A DNA stretch of 12,562 nucleotides from positions 1 through 12,562 of the forward strand of contig CAYPEK010000120.1 in the NCBI GenBank assembly GCA_964409645.1, written 5' to 3'. The notes beneath the pieces are model-generated. The model was not told the origin of the DNA. It saw nothing but the letters and a program-made list of their open reading frames with translations, and ran no database searches. Every line of letters begins with the position of its first letter. Position 1 is the stretch's first letter. This document shows positions 6,977 to 12,562 of this stretch, piece after piece. This DNA comes from CAYPEK01 sp964409645 (GTDB lineage Bacteria > UBP15 > UBA6099). The translations under genes were made by a program, and so were the position numbers.

Positions 6977-7849
6977 TTATTTCGATGTGATCGTCCTCAG
7001 AAACTCTTCGCTTTCCTTCATGCCGGATTCCATAATATGTTCGTAAGATTCCGGAAAACTGGGTTCGAGGCGGAGGACTCTTCTCGCTTCATCATCTATA
7101 TGCAATTGATGGTAGTATTCTTCATCGCCGACGCCGCCGATGCGCAGGATTTTCACGCCTATGTTCGCGGCGTGAACGGTTGAGACTATCGGAAAGTAAT
7201 CCTGTGCCGGATTCGGGTTGTGGTGGTAGCCGATCGAATAGAGCAGGGGATCGGGCAGATTCCACTTGACCGCAAGCATTCGGCCGACATCCGAATGTGT
7301 AAGATTAAGCGTCGCTTTCTCAGCCTTGTAAAGCTGCATCTGCTCTTTCTTCACTTTGTAAAATACTTGCCTGTATTCATTTGGCAAAAACTGATCGAAA
7401 ATCAGAATTCCTATGTCGTGGAGTAAACCGGACACAAAAGCTTCCTCGGCCATCTGAGGAAATGTCTTTTTGGCAATAGCTTTTGCCATGATTGATGTTG
7501 CAATGGAATGTTTCCAGTATTCGGTGTAATTGAGCTGATGTTCCGTTCTCGAACTGCTAAGGAAGTCCAGCATGGAAATACTTAGCGCGAGGCTTCGAAC
7601 AGTGTTGAATCCGAGAATAACAATTGCCTGAGTGAGTGTTTCGATTTTCTTCGGAAAACCGTAGAACGCCGAGTTTACAAGTTTGAGAACTTTCGCGGAC
7701 AGCGCCTGATCGTTTGATATCGCCTTGTTCAAATCGGATGCGGATGTGTTTGGGCTATCGACTATTTCGACGATTCTCGCGACAACCTGCGGCAGCGTCG
7801 GAATGTCTTTCAGCTTATCAACAACTTTTTGCAGTGTTTCTTTTTCCAT
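6977..7849 (-). CDS. HDOD domain signalling protein
   Basis: The 290-residue cytoplasmic protein consists mainly of one HDOD domain (about 10-210), a catalytically doubtful relative of HD-GYP phosphodiesterases used in bacterial signalling and stress regulation. The start IPTLPQVVARI, the block ISNDQALSAKVLKLVNSAFYG and the ILG-x-NTVRSLAL segment are family hallmarks. The HD-like residues are kept: H114 (YWKHS), H144-D145 (LLHDIG), H185 (THSDVG) and H209/H210. There is no GYP motif or fused receiver, kinase or GGDEF domain; residues 215-290 form a C-terminal tail of unclear role. It is the last gene of a minus-strand operon after DUF948 and YtxH, 26 bases from the latter. The ribosome site is weak (GTGA about 10 bases upstream). 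The family call is firm; the pathway is not known. Confidence 0.92.
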   Translation of the reverse strand: MEKETLQKVVDKLKDIPTLPQVVARIVEIVDSPNTSASDLNKAISNDQALSAKVLKLVNSAFYGFPKKIETLTQAIVILGFNTVRSLALSISMLDFLSSSRTEHQLNYTEYWKHSIATSIMAKAIAKKTFPQMAEEAFVSGLLHDIGILIFDQFLPNEYRQVFYKVKKEQMQLYKAEKATLNLTHSDVGRMLAVKWNLPDPLLYSIGYHHNPNPAQDYFPIVSTVHAANIGVKILRIGGVGDEEYYHQLHIDDEARRVLRLEPSFPESYEHIMESGMKESEEFLRTITSK

Positions 7850-7875
7850 TATTTCATTTCACGTGCGTGGCTTTT

Positions 7876-8217
7876 TTACCAGCCGTTCTTCGCCGCCTCT
7901 GTTCGCTTCTTATAGTCTTCTCTCACTCTGTTCGCTTCATCGACGCCTGCCGTAACGGCTTTGAAAAGCCTGTCCACTTGCGCGCCGGCATTCTTTATCG
8001 ATGTTCCATATACCGTTACACCGCTTTGCGCCGCGCCGGCCACTCGTTTTGCCGTATATGAAGCGCTTTCAGCCAAATCGTCCGCAAATATTTTGACCTT
8101 CTTTCTCGCTTCCTTGCCTTCCATCGGCGCGTACATAAGCCCCAGCACGGCGCCGCTGATAAATCCCGCGCTTAGCGAAACCCAGAACTTCCAATCCTTT
8201 AGCATCTCTTTATTCAT
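7876..8217 (-). CDS. YtxH-like small membrane protein
   Basis: This 113-residue protein has one N-terminal membrane helix (about 11-30) ending in the family signature GLMYAP, followed by the basic turn EGKEARKK and a long amphipathic helix rich in Ala, Lys and Glu. The general-stress YtxH family has this form: a glycine-rich membrane anchor with an Ala-Pro exit and a coiled tail. Its biochemical role is unknown. It is cotranscribed after the DUF948 gene (24-base gap), a pairing common in bacteria, and ahead of the HDOD gene, which suggests envelope stress or surveillance functions. No strong ribosome site precedes its ATG, so translation may depend on the upstream gene. Confidence 0.8.
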   Translation of the reverse strand: MNKEMLKDWKFWVSLSAGFISGAVLGLMYAPMEGKEARKKVKIFADDLAESASYTAKRVAGAAQSGVTVYGTSIKNAGAQVDRLFKAVTAGVDEANRVREDYKKRTEAAKNGW

Positions 8218-8241
8218 ATCGCCGATGTTTCCATATCAGAT

Positions 8242-8667
8242 TCATTTATTCTCTTCTTCTTCGCAGCCGTCTATATCGTTGCCGAGTTCGCGCCATGTCT
8301 CGAGCCCTTTGCGAATGCCGGCTGTCGCCGCATGAAGGCCGATCAACGACGGCACAACCGTCGATTCGATCATGCTCATTGACGATCTGGCGTCTTTTGC
8401 GATTTCGTGCGCATCGGTTATTATTGCCTCGATGCGTTCCATCTGTTCCGCCGCTCGTTGTGTTATTAAATTGACATCGTTTATCGAGCGCTGAATCATG
8501 TCCATGGATGTATGGACGTTGTAATCGATTGTTTCGACCAGCTTCTTGATTGATGCGGAGCCGCTGATAAGGCTTTTTGCCACCCAGAATATAGTCAGCG
8601 CCAACGCAATTCCACACAAAGCTATGATGGTCAATACAACATTCATGTATCCCAAAGATGCATTCAT
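8242..8667 (-). CDS. DUF948-like membrane-anchored coiled-coil protein
   Basis: The 141-residue protein has one membrane helix (about 8-32), then a long helix with heptad character (about 36-130) and a very acidic C-terminus (DGCEEEENK). Spacing, length and pairing with a YtxH gene fit the DUF948 family, which has no established function. It is the first gene of the operon, behind a good minus-strand promoter. Two starts are possible: the ATG at 8667, used here, or Met8 at 8646, directly before the membrane helix. Neither has a strong ribosome site. The acidic tail containing Cys135 lies on the side opposite the N-terminus. The family call rests on topology and neighbourhood more than on exact motifs. 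Confidence 0.72.
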   Translation of the reverse strand: MNASLGYMNVVLTIIALCGIALALTIFWVAKSLISGSASIKKLVETIDYNVHTSMDMIQRSINDVNLITQRAAEQMERIEAIITDAHEIAKDARSSMSMIESTVVPSLIGLHAATAGIRKGLETWRELGNDIDGCEEEENK

Positions 8668-8703
8668 GGCGTCACATTGTACATTTCCACAGCGTTTTTT
8701 TCA

Positions 8704-8732
8704 ATTATGTGTAAATTTATATCATTTGTAAA
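8704..8732 (-). promoter_or_regulatory. Promoter of the DUF948-YtxH-HDOD operon
   Basis: On the minus strand TTTACA (8727-8732), exactly 17 bases and CATAAT (8704-8709) form a near-consensus housekeeping promoter. The transcript would start near 8697, about 30 bases before the ATG at 8667. Confidence 0.6.
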
Positions 8733-8771
8733 TAAATTATTGTACTGTTTTGTCTTAAAATGAAGAATTAA

Positions 8772-8801
8772 TTGACACTTTTCAATACAGTTTGATAGCA
8801 T
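8772..8801 (+). promoter_or_regulatory. Promoter of the family 1 glycosidase gene
   Basis: A perfect -35, TTGACA (8772-8777), is followed after 18 bases by TAGCAT (8796-8801). The expected start near 8808 gives a leader of about 55 bases to the ATG at 8864. It is back to back with the minus-strand promoter at 8704-8732, so the two share 39 bases of spacer that could hold a common regulator site. Confidence 0.55.
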
Positions 8802-8841
8802 AGTTATCACAAAAACGGCGTGGCAATCGGGACACAGTCCT

Positions 8842-8862
8842 GTTGGCATCGGTGGGTGCAAC
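8842..8862 (+). promoter_or_regulatory. Small hairpin presenting the glycosidase ribosome site
   Basis: GTTG(g)CA (8842-8848) can pair with TGCAAC (8857-8862), leaving TCGGTGGG in the loop. GGTGGG (8851-8856) is the only Shine-Dalgarno-like sequence for the ATG at 8864, seven bases on. The six-pair stem with a bulge is weak, so a regulatory role is only a possibility. Confidence 0.3.
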
Positions 8863-8863
8863 C

Positions 8864-10201
8864 ATGGAAAACAAAAAATCTATTAAATACCCAAAGGATT
8901 TCCTATGGGGGACGGCGGTATGTTCGCATCAGGCGGAAGGTCACAATATCCATTCGGATTGGTGGGAATGGGAACAGGAAGGGAAAATTGAAGACGGCAC
9001 CGTATCGGGGGCTGCCGCGGACATGCTCAACCGTTATCCTGAGGATTTCGCGTTCATGAAAGACCTCGGACTTAACGCGTTCCGTATGTCAGTCGAATGG
9101 GCGCGTATCGAGCCCGAGCGCGGGAAGTACTCGAAAGATGCGCTTGACCATTATGAACGCGTATTCAAGGAACTGAAGAAAAACAACATGAAGATTTGCC
9201 TCACGCTGTATCACTGGGTGCTCCCGAAGTGGGTGGCAGACAGAGGCGGTTGGACTAATCCGGAATCGGTGCGTTGGTTTCGTGAATTCGTGAGGCATGT
9301 AGTTTACAGATTTTTCGATTATGTGGATTTATGGTGTACGCTCAACGAGCCGTCGGCTCCGATTCTCGCCGGTTATATCGGCGGGTTGTTTCCTCCCGAA
9401 AAAAAGAATCCGATTGAGGCCGCGATCGCTTACAAGAATCTTCTGCACGCTCATTCGGAAGCTGCACGTTTAATCAACGAAGCGTCTGTTTTAAGGGGCG
9501 CAGGAACGCCGCTTATCGGCATTGCAATGGCGCTCGCGGACATCGAACCGAAAAATCCCGGCAGCGTCATAGATACGAAGCTGCATGACGTAATGCGTTT
9601 GATTCACAACAGGCTGTTTTTGGATGCGATCAAAACGGGAACGCCATTCCCGGGAGGACGGGAAATACCGGGCTTGAAGGGGTCGTTTACTTATATCGGA
9701 GTCAACTATTACACTCGGTTCAGGCTCGACATAGTGCCGCCGAGGGTTTACAGCAGGGTTGAGGATTTGTTGTATCTGCCCGATGGAACGGAAACCACGG
9801 AGATGGGCTATGAAGTGTATCCGCCGGGATTTTATGACGTGTTCAAGGAAATGAGCCGTTACGAAGTGCCGATGTACGTTACGGAAAATGGAATTGCGGA
9901 TTCGACCGACGAAAAGCGTCCCGGCTATCTGCTGAGACATCTGGCGCAGATGCATAGGGCGATAGAAGACGGAATGGACATCCGCGGCTATTTTCAATGG
10001 ACGTACATAGATAATTTCGAATGGCGCTACGGGTTTTCGAAGAAGTTCGGAATCGTCGCTCTTGAACCTGACACGCTTAACCGTCTTCCGAGACGGAGCG
10101 CGTATATGTATGGCCGTATCGCAAGCGTCGGAGAGATCACAAAGGAGCTTGTGCGCGAATACGCTCCTCAGGCGGAGTCTGAGATATGGGGTTGCGCTTG
10201 A
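8864..10201 (+). CDS. Glycoside hydrolase family 1, beta-glucosidase/beta-glycosidase type
   Basis: A 445-residue retaining beta-glycosidase with a TIM-barrel fold and no signal peptide, so it acts on imported glycosides in the cytoplasm. The family 1 marks are in order: FLWGTAVCSHQAEG at 13-26 (Q23 in the -1 subsite), LYHW at 115-118, acid/base E162 in LNEP, NYY at 281-283, nucleophile E341 in VTENG, and QWTYIDNFEW at 378-387. The last block differs from the common VWSLLDNFEW, and SHQAEG replaces the usual S-x-YQIEG, so substrate preference may be unusual. Length is near the family norm of about 450. Upstream in-frame TTG (8843) and GTG (8852) are possible, but ATG 8864 has GGTGGG at seven bases. 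No transporter or other sugar gene adjoins it. Exact substrate (glucoside, galactoside, fucoside) cannot be read from the sequence. Confidence 0.93.
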   Translation: MENKKSIKYPKDFLWGTAVCSHQAEGHNIHSDWWEWEQEGKIEDGTVSGAAADMLNRYPEDFAFMKDLGLNAFRMSVEWARIEPERGKYSKDALDHYERVFKELKKNNMKICLTLYHWVLPKWVADRGGWTNPESVRWFREFVRHVVYRFFDYVDLWCTLNEPSAPILAGYIGGLFPPEKKNPIEAAIAYKNLLHAHSEAARLINEASVLRGAGTPLIGIAMALADIEPKNPGSVIDTKLHDVMRLIHNRLFLDAIKTGTPFPGGREIPGLKGSFTYIGVNYYTRFRLDIVPPRVYSRVEDLLYLPDGTETTEMGYEVYPPGFYDVFKEMSRYEVPMYVTENGIADSTDEKRPGYLLRHLAQMHRAIEDGMDIRGYFQWTYIDNFEWRYGFSKKFGIVALEPDTLNRLPRRSAYMYGRIASVGEITKELVREYAPQAESEIWGCA

Positions 10202-10232
10202 GGCTGATAATGAATAATCTTAATAATGGCGG

Positions 10233-10238
10233 TATAAT
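10233..10238 (+). promoter_or_regulatory. Candidate -10 for the small conserved-type gene
   Basis: A perfect TATAAT lies 48 bases before the ATG at 10287, in a non-coding gap. No convincing -35 stands 16-18 bases upstream, so the gene may use this element alone or read-through from the glycosidase gene. No terminator is visible between the two. Confidence 0.35.
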
Positions 10239-10286
10239 CAGCTAAAGCCAAGCCGGTAATCGGTCCGTTCAAATTTGAGGTGTCTA

Positions 10287-10568
10287 ATGAGTAACACGAG
10301 AGAACATGTGAAGGTAGAGGCTTATTCCGGTTATAAGGCTGGAGAAACGCCGAGAAGGATTTTCCTTTCCGGTAAAAGTTACGATGTAAATCTTATTGTT
10401 TTTCGAAAAAAAATAATGGACCTGAATACTTATGAAGTGGAAGACCATTTCAGGATAGAAGTCAAGGATTACGGGACGGTGAACGTGATATACAAACCGC
10501 GCACGGGTATATGGGATATCGACAAGGGGATAACTCCGGGGCGGCCGTTCTCAGAGACGATTGCTTGA
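10287..10568 (+). CDS. Small hypothetical protein, possibly DUF6504-like
   Basis: The 93-residue protein has no signal or membrane segment. It contains VEAYSGYKAGETPRRIFLSG (residues 10-29) followed by short strands (SYDVNLIVF, HFRIEVKD, TVNVIYK, GIWDID). From memory this resembles a widespread family of about 80 residues in which a GYKAxExPxxF start precedes alternating strands and a W near the end, sometimes labelled DUF6504. That link is by recall only, and the central part here is divergent: the usual tryptophan-rich loop is replaced by KKIMDLNTYEVEDH. Function is unknown. ATG 10287 is preferred over an in-frame TTG at 10275, because GAGGTG (10277-10282) precedes it by four bases. Confidence 0.7.
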   Translation: MSNTREHVKVEAYSGYKAGETPRRIFLSGKSYDVNLIVFRKKIMDLNTYEVEDHFRIEVKDYGTVNVIYKPRTGIWDIDKGITPGRPFSETIA

Positions 10569-10595
10569 CGCGACATTCCGGCGAATGCTCATAAT
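10565..10595 (+). promoter_or_regulatory. Weak candidate promoter of the TatD operon
   Basis: TTGACG (10565-10570), overlapping the stop of the small gene, and CATAAT (10590-10595) are 19 bases apart, which is longer than ideal. Start would be near 10602, a few bases before the TatD start codons. Confidence 0.3.
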
Positions 10596-10627
10596 TTATA
10601 TTTTATCAGAGAGTGAAAAAACGGCTT

Positions 10628-11434
10628 ATGATATTTGTTGATACTCATGCGCATATTTTCATGGATGATTACGATGCGGACAGGAAGGAAACGGTGGATC
10701 GCGCGCAAAGCGAGAATGTTGCCGCCGTTTTCGATGTCGGGCTGGATATCGAAACGGATCGCGTGGTGATGGAAGGCGCGAAAGGCAGTGGTCCGGTTTT
10801 CGCCATTATCGGCAACCATCCGAACCTGTCGCACAAATTCGATAGGAATGCTTTCGCCGATTTCCTATCTGAGGCCGACGGGCGCTATATCGCTCTGGGT
10901 GAAATCGGACTCGATTATTTCCGAGATCGTTCTGCGCCGGAAATCCAGAAAAAAGCTCTGACGGAACAATTGGAACTGTTTCTTCCGACAGGTAAGCCGC
11001 TGATATTTCATTGCAGGCAGGCGGATGACGATCTGATGGCGGTGTTGATGTCGATCGGCAAAAAGATTAAGGGCGTGATGCACTGTTTTTCCGGCGATGT
11101 TGATTTTCTCGAAAAAACGCTCGATCTCGGACTTCACATATCTGTGGGCGGTCCGGTGACGTACCCTAAAAATGAAAAGCTGTACGAGGTGATCCGCCGC
11201 GTTCCCATCGAGAGGCTTTTGCTCGAAACCGACTGTCCTTTCCTCGCTCCGCAGAAAAGACGCGGCAAACGAAATGAGCCTTCATATATCCCGATGATTG
11301 CGGAGCGTATTGCCGAATTGCGGGGTGTGAACATTGAAGCGATTGCGGAAACTACAACTCGGAACACGATCGACCTTTTCGGTGGCGCGGCGGCGGAGTG
11401 GCTGAATAAAATGCTCGAAAAGGACCGCGGATGA
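10628..11434 (+). CDS. tatD: TatD-family metal-dependent deoxyribonuclease/hydrolase
   Basis: A cytoplasmic TIM-barrel metallohydrolase of 268 residues (family usually about 255-270); members are 3'-to-5' DNA/RNA exonucleases or D-aminoacyl-type hydrolases. All metal ligands are seen, numbered from ATG 10628: H7 and H9 (DTHAH), E92 (ALGEIGLDY), H128 (IFHCR), H152 (MHCFSGD) and D202 (ETDCPFLAP). An upstream in-frame GTG (10613) would add MKKRL, but TatD proteins normally open directly with the strand before DTHxH; neither start has a clear ribosome site. The end overlaps the phospholipase D-like gene by ATGA, so the two are translationally coupled. The symbol is used in the broad family sense; it could equally be a YcfH/YjjV-type paralogue. 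Confidence 0.9.
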   Translation: MIFVDTHAHIFMDDYDADRKETVDRAQSENVAAVFDVGLDIETDRVVMEGAKGSGPVFAIIGNHPNLSHKFDRNAFADFLSEADGRYIALGEIGLDYFRDRSAPEIQKKALTEQLELFLPTGKPLIFHCRQADDDLMAVLMSIGKKIKGVMHCFSGDVDFLEKTLDLGLHISVGGPVTYPKNEKLYEVIRRVPIERLLLETDCPFLAPQKRRGKRNEPSYIPMIAERIAELRGVNIEAIAETTTRNTIDLFGGAAAEWLNKMLEKDRG

Positions 11435-11964
11435 TTCGGCTTCTGCTTAACGATGAAGTTTATGACTCCGTGATTGAGCATGGCCTCGCGGAAGCAAAGC
11501 ATTCCGTATGGATAGCAACAGCGAACGTCAAAAATCTGATGATGGCTATCGGCGGCGCGCAAGTGCGTTCTTCACTCGATCTGTTCGAGGAAATGGCCTC
11601 GAAGGGAATTAATGTCAGGTTGCTGCACTCAGGTGTGCCGTCGGGACCGTTTCTGAAAGCTTTGCGGAGCCATGAGAAGCAGCTTGCCGGCGGACACTTC
11701 ATTATGAAGCGATGCGTTAGAATTCATCTGAAGTGTGTTTTGATAGATAACAGGCTGCTCTATATGGGGAGTGCGAATTTCACCGGCGCCGGCCTCGGAA
11801 TGAAAGGGAAAACGAGGCGCAATTTCGAGGCGGGCATATTGACCGATGAAGATGAAATCATGGATCGCATCGCCGACGTGTACGAATCTATCTGGGATGG
11901 GAAACTCTGTCCTAAATGCGGCAGGAAGGAACAATGTATAGTTCCTCTCGAATCGCCGTTTTAA
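11431..11964 (+). CDS. Single-HKD phospholipase D-like protein with C-terminal cysteine cluster
   Basis: A 177-residue protein with one HKD motif, H99-x-K101-x4-D106 (IHLKCVLID), followed by GSANFTGAG (N116) and E133, as in small phospholipase D superfamily nucleases such as Nuc, which dimerise to build one active site. There is no signal peptide or membrane segment, so a cytoplasmic nuclease or phosphodiesterase is likelier than a cardiolipin synthase. The C-terminus carries C160-x2-C163-x5-C169, resembling half of a zinc-binding site that two subunits might complete; this part is inference. It begins inside the TatD stop (ATGA) and is followed 16 bases later by the metallophosphoesterase gene, which suggests a shared nucleic-acid or phosphodiester task. 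Substrate is unknown. Confidence 0.82.
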   Translation: MIRLLLNDEVYDSVIEHGLAEAKHSVWIATANVKNLMMAIGGAQVRSSLDLFEEMASKGINVRLLHSGVPSGPFLKALRSHEKQLAGGHFIMKRCVRIHLKCVLIDNRLLYMGSANFTGAGLGMKGKTRRNFEAGILTDEDEIMDRIADVYESIWDGKLCPKCGRKEQCIVPLESPF

Positions 11965-11980
11965 TAAATTGTAGAGGAAA

Positions 11981-12478
11981 GTGAAAGTGAAGAAGATCGG
12001 AGTTATATCGGATACGCATATTCCGCGGGCGGCATCGGAAGTGCCGCAGGCGATATTTGCTGTTTTTTCGGGCGTGGACATGATTATTCACGCGGGTGAT
12101 CTTGTTTCAGATACGGTAATAGATGAATTAAGCGACATCGCGCCGGTGGTTTCGGTCCGCGGCAACATGGACCCGCAGGATGCCCCAAGACCGGTGAAGA
12201 GAGTGGTTGAAATTGAAGGAGAGGGCGTGAAGATCGGACTGATCCACGGCTGGGGCGGCCCGGACGATCTGCACGAACGCGTCAGATATGAGTTCGGTGA
12301 TGAAGTTGCATGTATCGTGTTCGGGCACTCACATCTGCCGTACAATGATTTCGTCGGTGGGGTTTTGATGTTCAACCCCGGATCGCCGACTGATAAAAGA
12401 TTCGCGCCGTACAGGTCAGTGGGGATATTGACAATAAGCAACGGTAGTGTGGTCGGGGAAGTTATGCGTCTCCCTTAA
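11981..12478 (+). CDS. YfcE/MJ0936-type metallophosphoesterase
   Basis: A compact 165-residue calcineurin-like phosphoesterase of the family that hydrolyses phosphodiesters such as bis-pNPP, and in some members cyclic nucleotides, in the cytoplasm. All five metal-binding blocks are present: D11-x-H13 (SDTH), G39-D40, G61-N62, H89-G90 and G115-H116-x-H118. The conserved FNPGSP near 131 is also typical. The start is GTG either at 11981 or at 11987; AGAGG (11973-11977) is better spaced from the second (nine bases), which would give MKKIGVISDTH. Length matches the family norm of about 160-170. It is the third gene of the TatD operon. The natural substrate cannot be deduced. Confidence 0.9.
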   Translation: MKVKKIGVISDTHIPRAASEVPQAIFAVFSGVDMIIHAGDLVSDTVIDELSDIAPVVSVRGNMDPQDAPRPVKRVVEIEGEGVKIGLIHGWGGPDDLHERVRYEFGDEVACIVFGHSHLPYNDFVGGVLMFNPGSPTDKRFAPYRSVGILTISNGSVVGEVMRLP

Positions 12479-12484
12479 GGAATG

Positions 12485-12514
12485 TTGAAATACATAATGA
12501 ATTAATGCTATCAT
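12485..12514 (+). promoter_or_regulatory. Promoter at the right edge of the window
   Basis: TTGAAA (12485-12490), 18 bases and TATCAT (12509-12514) form a good promoter. The predicted start (about 12521) almost coincides with an ATG at 12523, but that frame stops after 12 codons (12559-12561). Either this is a leader peptide or the true gene starts beyond the window. Confidence 0.45.
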
Positions 12515-12562
12515 CCTGAGTTATGAGCCGCGCTTCATACGGATCGGAACTGAAAGAATAAG

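Noticed and set aside
7714..8061. Plus-strand open frame of 115 codons opposite the HDOD and YtxH genes
   Set aside because: Cysteine- and arginine-rich low-structure sequence opposite genes with clear family signatures; treated as a shadow.
8246..8617. Second minus-strand frame of 123 codons within the DUF948-like gene
   Set aside because: The other frame has a membrane helix and coiled coil and fits its operon; this one is a polar, Arg-rich shadow.
12523..12561. Twelve-codon open frame right after the edge promoter
   Set aside because: Too short to support as a gene; the window ends one base after its stop, so a leader peptide cannot be told from chance.

Overview
The window carries ten protein-coding genes and no RNA genes, insertion sequences or CRISPR. 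The mix is a soluble multi-PAS/GAF histidine kinase, an HDOD protein, a DUF948/YtxH pair, a TrkA-type potassium channel and a secreted cysteine-rich protein. This suggests a free-living, diderm-like bacterium from a deltaproteobacterial-type or uncultured candidate lineage. That placement is inference from gene content only. Coding sequence is moderate in G+C, the gaps are A+T-rich, and GTG and TTG starts are frequent.

Layout, left to right. (1) 168-3895, minus strand: a hybrid-free two-component pair. A 997-residue cytoplasmic kinase (PAS-GAF-PAS-GAF-PAS-HisKA-HATPase) overlaps its response regulator by GTGA. The regulator has an intact receiver followed by a second, phosphoacceptor-less receiver-like domain and no DNA-binding domain. 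(2) 3896-4158: divergent promoter region. On its right side a Fur-box-like palindrome overlaps the promoter of (3), a secreted 568-residue protein (4159-5865) with 20 cysteines and alpha-hairpin repeats marked by DPE turns; its function is unknown. (4) 5921-6970: a two-helix RCK potassium channel with an altered filter (TVGYED), an apparently leaderless start, and an internal ribosome site that could yield a free RCK subunit as in MthK. (5) 6977-8667, minus strand: an operon of DUF948, YtxH and HDOD proteins. (6) 8668-8863: a divergent promoter region, followed by a cytoplasmic family 1 glycosidase (8864-10201) and a small conserved-type protein (10287-10568). (7) 10628-12478: an operon of three unrelated phosphoesterase folds, namely TatD, a single-HKD phospholipase D-like protein with a C-terminal cysteine cluster, and a YfcE/MJ0936-type metallophosphoesterase. 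(8) A strong promoter at the right edge points out of the window.

Most genes belong to known families. The points that deserve attention are the channel's internal start plus unusual filter, the unknown secreted protein with its operator-like site, the kinase/double-receiver pair with no visible output, and the triple-phosphoesterase operon.
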